A stretch of DNA of 64,000 nucleotides, taken from contig NZ_BAYX01000011.1 of the NCBI RefSeq assembly GCF_000696095.1, forward strand, positions 186,001 through 250,000, given 5' to 3'. The translations under genes and the position numbers were made by a program. Below are positions 62,877 to 64,000 of this stretch, in pieces; positions within the stretch are counted from its first letter, which is position 1, and each line of letters starts with the position of its first letter. Source of the stretch: Rhizobium rhizogenes NBRC 13257 (GTDB lineage Bacteria; Pseudomonadota; Alphaproteobacteria; Rhizobiales; Rhizobiaceae). The notes under the pieces are model-generated. The model was given only the letters and a program-made list of their open reading frames with translations, searched no databases and was not told the origin of the DNA.

Positions 62877-63505
62877 AGGCCGGGCCTCGCCAATGCATTG
62901 AGGGCGGCCGCGGTAATAGCGCTGCCGCCAAGCCGGCCACGGACGATGGCATAGGGAACGCCATAGGAATTTTCAGCCAGCGCGTCCTTGGATTCCGCAG
63001 CGCCTACGAAGCCGACAGGCATACCGATGATGGCAGCCGGCTTCGGCGCGCCGTCGCGCAGCATTTCAAGCAGGTGGAACAGCGCCGTCGGCGCGTTGCC
63101 GATGGCGACGACGGAGCCGGCCAGACGATCGCCCCAAAGATGCATCGCGGCAGCCGAGCGGGTGTTACCGGTCGTCTTCGCCAGCTCCGGCGTGCGCGGA
63201 TCATGCAGCGTGCAGATCACCTCGTTGGCCGCCGGCAAGCGAGCGCGGGTGACGCCGTGTGCAACCATCTCGGCATCGCAGAAGATCGGCGCGCCACGCG
63301 AGAGGGCTCCGCGTGCGGCGGCGACGAAATCGGCTGAGAAGACGAACTGCTCGGATGCCTCGACCAGGCCGCAGGCATGGATCATGCGAACGGCGACATC
63401 AGCCTCCGCTTCTGAAAAGCGCGACAGATCAGCCTCGCTGCGGATAATCGCGAAGGAGCGCTCGTAGATCGCATTCCCCTCGCGGATATAATCATAGTCT
63501 GGCAT
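62873..63505 (-). CDS. cobH: Precorrin-8X methylmutase (CobH)
   Basis: This is a 210-residue enzyme that moves a methyl group from C11 to C12, forming hydrogenobyrinate. Family segments are RMIHACGLVEASEQFVFSAD (with the catalytic His), GAPIFCDAEMVAHGVTR, and IGMPVGFVGAAESKDAL. It begins 2 bp after the cobG stop and is coupled to cobI. Confidence 0.93.
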   Translation of the reverse strand: MPDYDYIREGNAIYERSFAIIRSEADLSRFSEAEADVAVRMIHACGLVEASEQFVFSADFVAAARGALSRGAPIFCDAEMVAHGVTRARLPAANEVICTLHDPRTPELAKTTGNTRSAAAMHLWGDRLAGSVVAIGNAPTALFHLLEMLRDGAPKPAAIIGMPVGFVGAAESKDALAENSYGVPYAIVRGRLGGSAITAAALNALARPGL

Positions 63506-63507
63506 TC

Positions 63508-64000
63508 CTACCCCTGTCGTAGTGCTGTAACGACCGCATCGGCGCCAAGCCGTGTAAGACAGTCCTCCGCCGATTCGCCAGCACCTCTATTATTCCGTAC
63601 CAGCCGGTTCATCCGCGCGAGTACCGATTTCAGCTCTTGTTTTCCGATGTAGGCCACGGGCTCGCTCGATGCCGACCCATTTACGACAATCCCGTAGCCC
63701 GTTGGCGCACCGACAATGGTGAGTGCTGCCTTGCCCGGATGGGCGCAGCCTTTGCGGCAGCCGGAGAGATGCACGGTCAGCGACCCGTCGAGCAAATCCG
63801 GTGCCTTGTCGAGCACATCCGCAGCCGCCAATTTCGTGGGATAGAAGGCGGAAGCACAGGCGCCCGCCCCGGAACAGACGTCTATTTGGTTCGACGGATC
63901 ATCCGCGCGCGTTCGAAAGCCATGCTTGGTCGCTATCAGCTGAATATCCTGAGCCGCTCGGCCATCAAGGCCTAGCACCAGCAGGGCATGCTCCGGCGCG
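63508..64000 (-). CDS. cobG: Precorrin-3B synthase (CobG), C-terminal part
   Basis: About 164 residues of the C-terminus are inside the window; the frame stays open to the right edge. The sulfite/nitrite reductase-like cluster is seen as C-x5-C in VCSGAGACASAFYPTK and C-x3-C in HLSGCRKGCAHPGKA, the ligands of the 4Fe-4S cluster. CobG hydroxylates C20 and forms the gamma-lactone using oxygen, marking the aerobic route. It heads the cobG-H-I-J run. Confidence 0.88.
   Translation of the reverse strand, partial: APEHALLVLGLDGRAAQDIQLIATKHGFRTRADDPSNQIDVCSGAGACASAFYPTKLAAADVLDKAPDLLDGSLTVHLSGCRKGCAHPGKAALTIVGAPTGYGIVVNGSASSEPVAYIGKQELKSVLARMNRLVRNNRGAGESAEDCLTRLGADAVVTALRQG

Noticed and set aside
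62300..64000. Cobalamin riboswitch upstream of the cob genes
   Set aside because: The genes are packed with 2-4 bp junctions and the start of cobG is outside the window, so no leader is visible.

Overview
The window reads as DNA of a Rhizobium/Agrobacterium-type alphaproteobacterium. The evidence is GC-rich coding sequence, an almost complete succinoglycan (exo) gene cluster in the order known from Sinorhizobium meliloti, an agp/aga alpha-galactoside operon with its AraC-type activator, mocDEF-like rhizopine genes, a cob (aerobic cobalamin) cluster and a DUF982 protein. No transposase, integrase, tRNA, rRNA or CRISPR array was seen. All functions are assigned by reading motifs and by memory of families; no search was run.

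Layout. 1-418: end of a peptide/opine-type ABC permease. 552-7629: three glycosyltransferases (two MurG-like, one GT4), then a 904-residue ABC-exporter-like protein whose nucleotide-binding motifs are all broken, then a stand-alone cyclic-nucleotide-binding domain protein; this is the least explained block. 7752-9022: a SAM methyltransferase and a DUF982 protein. 9121-10263: XylX-like 2-keto-3-deoxy-pentonate dehydratase. 10447-19498 (minus): alpha-galactoside operon agaL1-agpA-agpB-agpC-agpD-agaL2, with the divergent activator agpT at 19712. 20901-23144: GH2 beta-glycosidase behind a perfect 18-bp LacI-type palindrome. 23235-30823: an FCD regulator with an extra winged helix, divergent from an altronate-type dehydratase, an aldo/keto reductase and a ribose-type ABC importer, ending in a strong terminator. 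30907-31257: a BP74-related small protein.

31626-51611: exo cluster, exoZ-exoQ-exoF-exoY (minus), exoX-exoU (plus), exoV-exoW (minus), exoT, then exoH-K-L-A-M-O-N-P (plus). It encodes priming (ExoY), glycosyl transfer (ExoA, L, M, O, U, W), decoration (ExoH, ExoV, ExoZ), flipping, polymerisation and export (ExoT, Q, F, P), cleavage (ExoK), UDP-glucose supply (ExoN) and repression (ExoX). exoI and exoB are absent from their usual places. exoY and exoX are separated by 740 bp of AT-rich DNA rich in repeats.

51618-58098: a DMT transporter, an FMN reductase, mocF-mocE-mocD-like genes (oxygenase system), a divergent LacI-type regulator and an IolI-like isomerase, which together look like an inositol/rhizopine demethylation module. 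58135-64000: nikR and cobM, cobL, cobK (opposite strand), cobJ, cobI, cobH and the C-terminal part of cobG, which is cut by the window edge.
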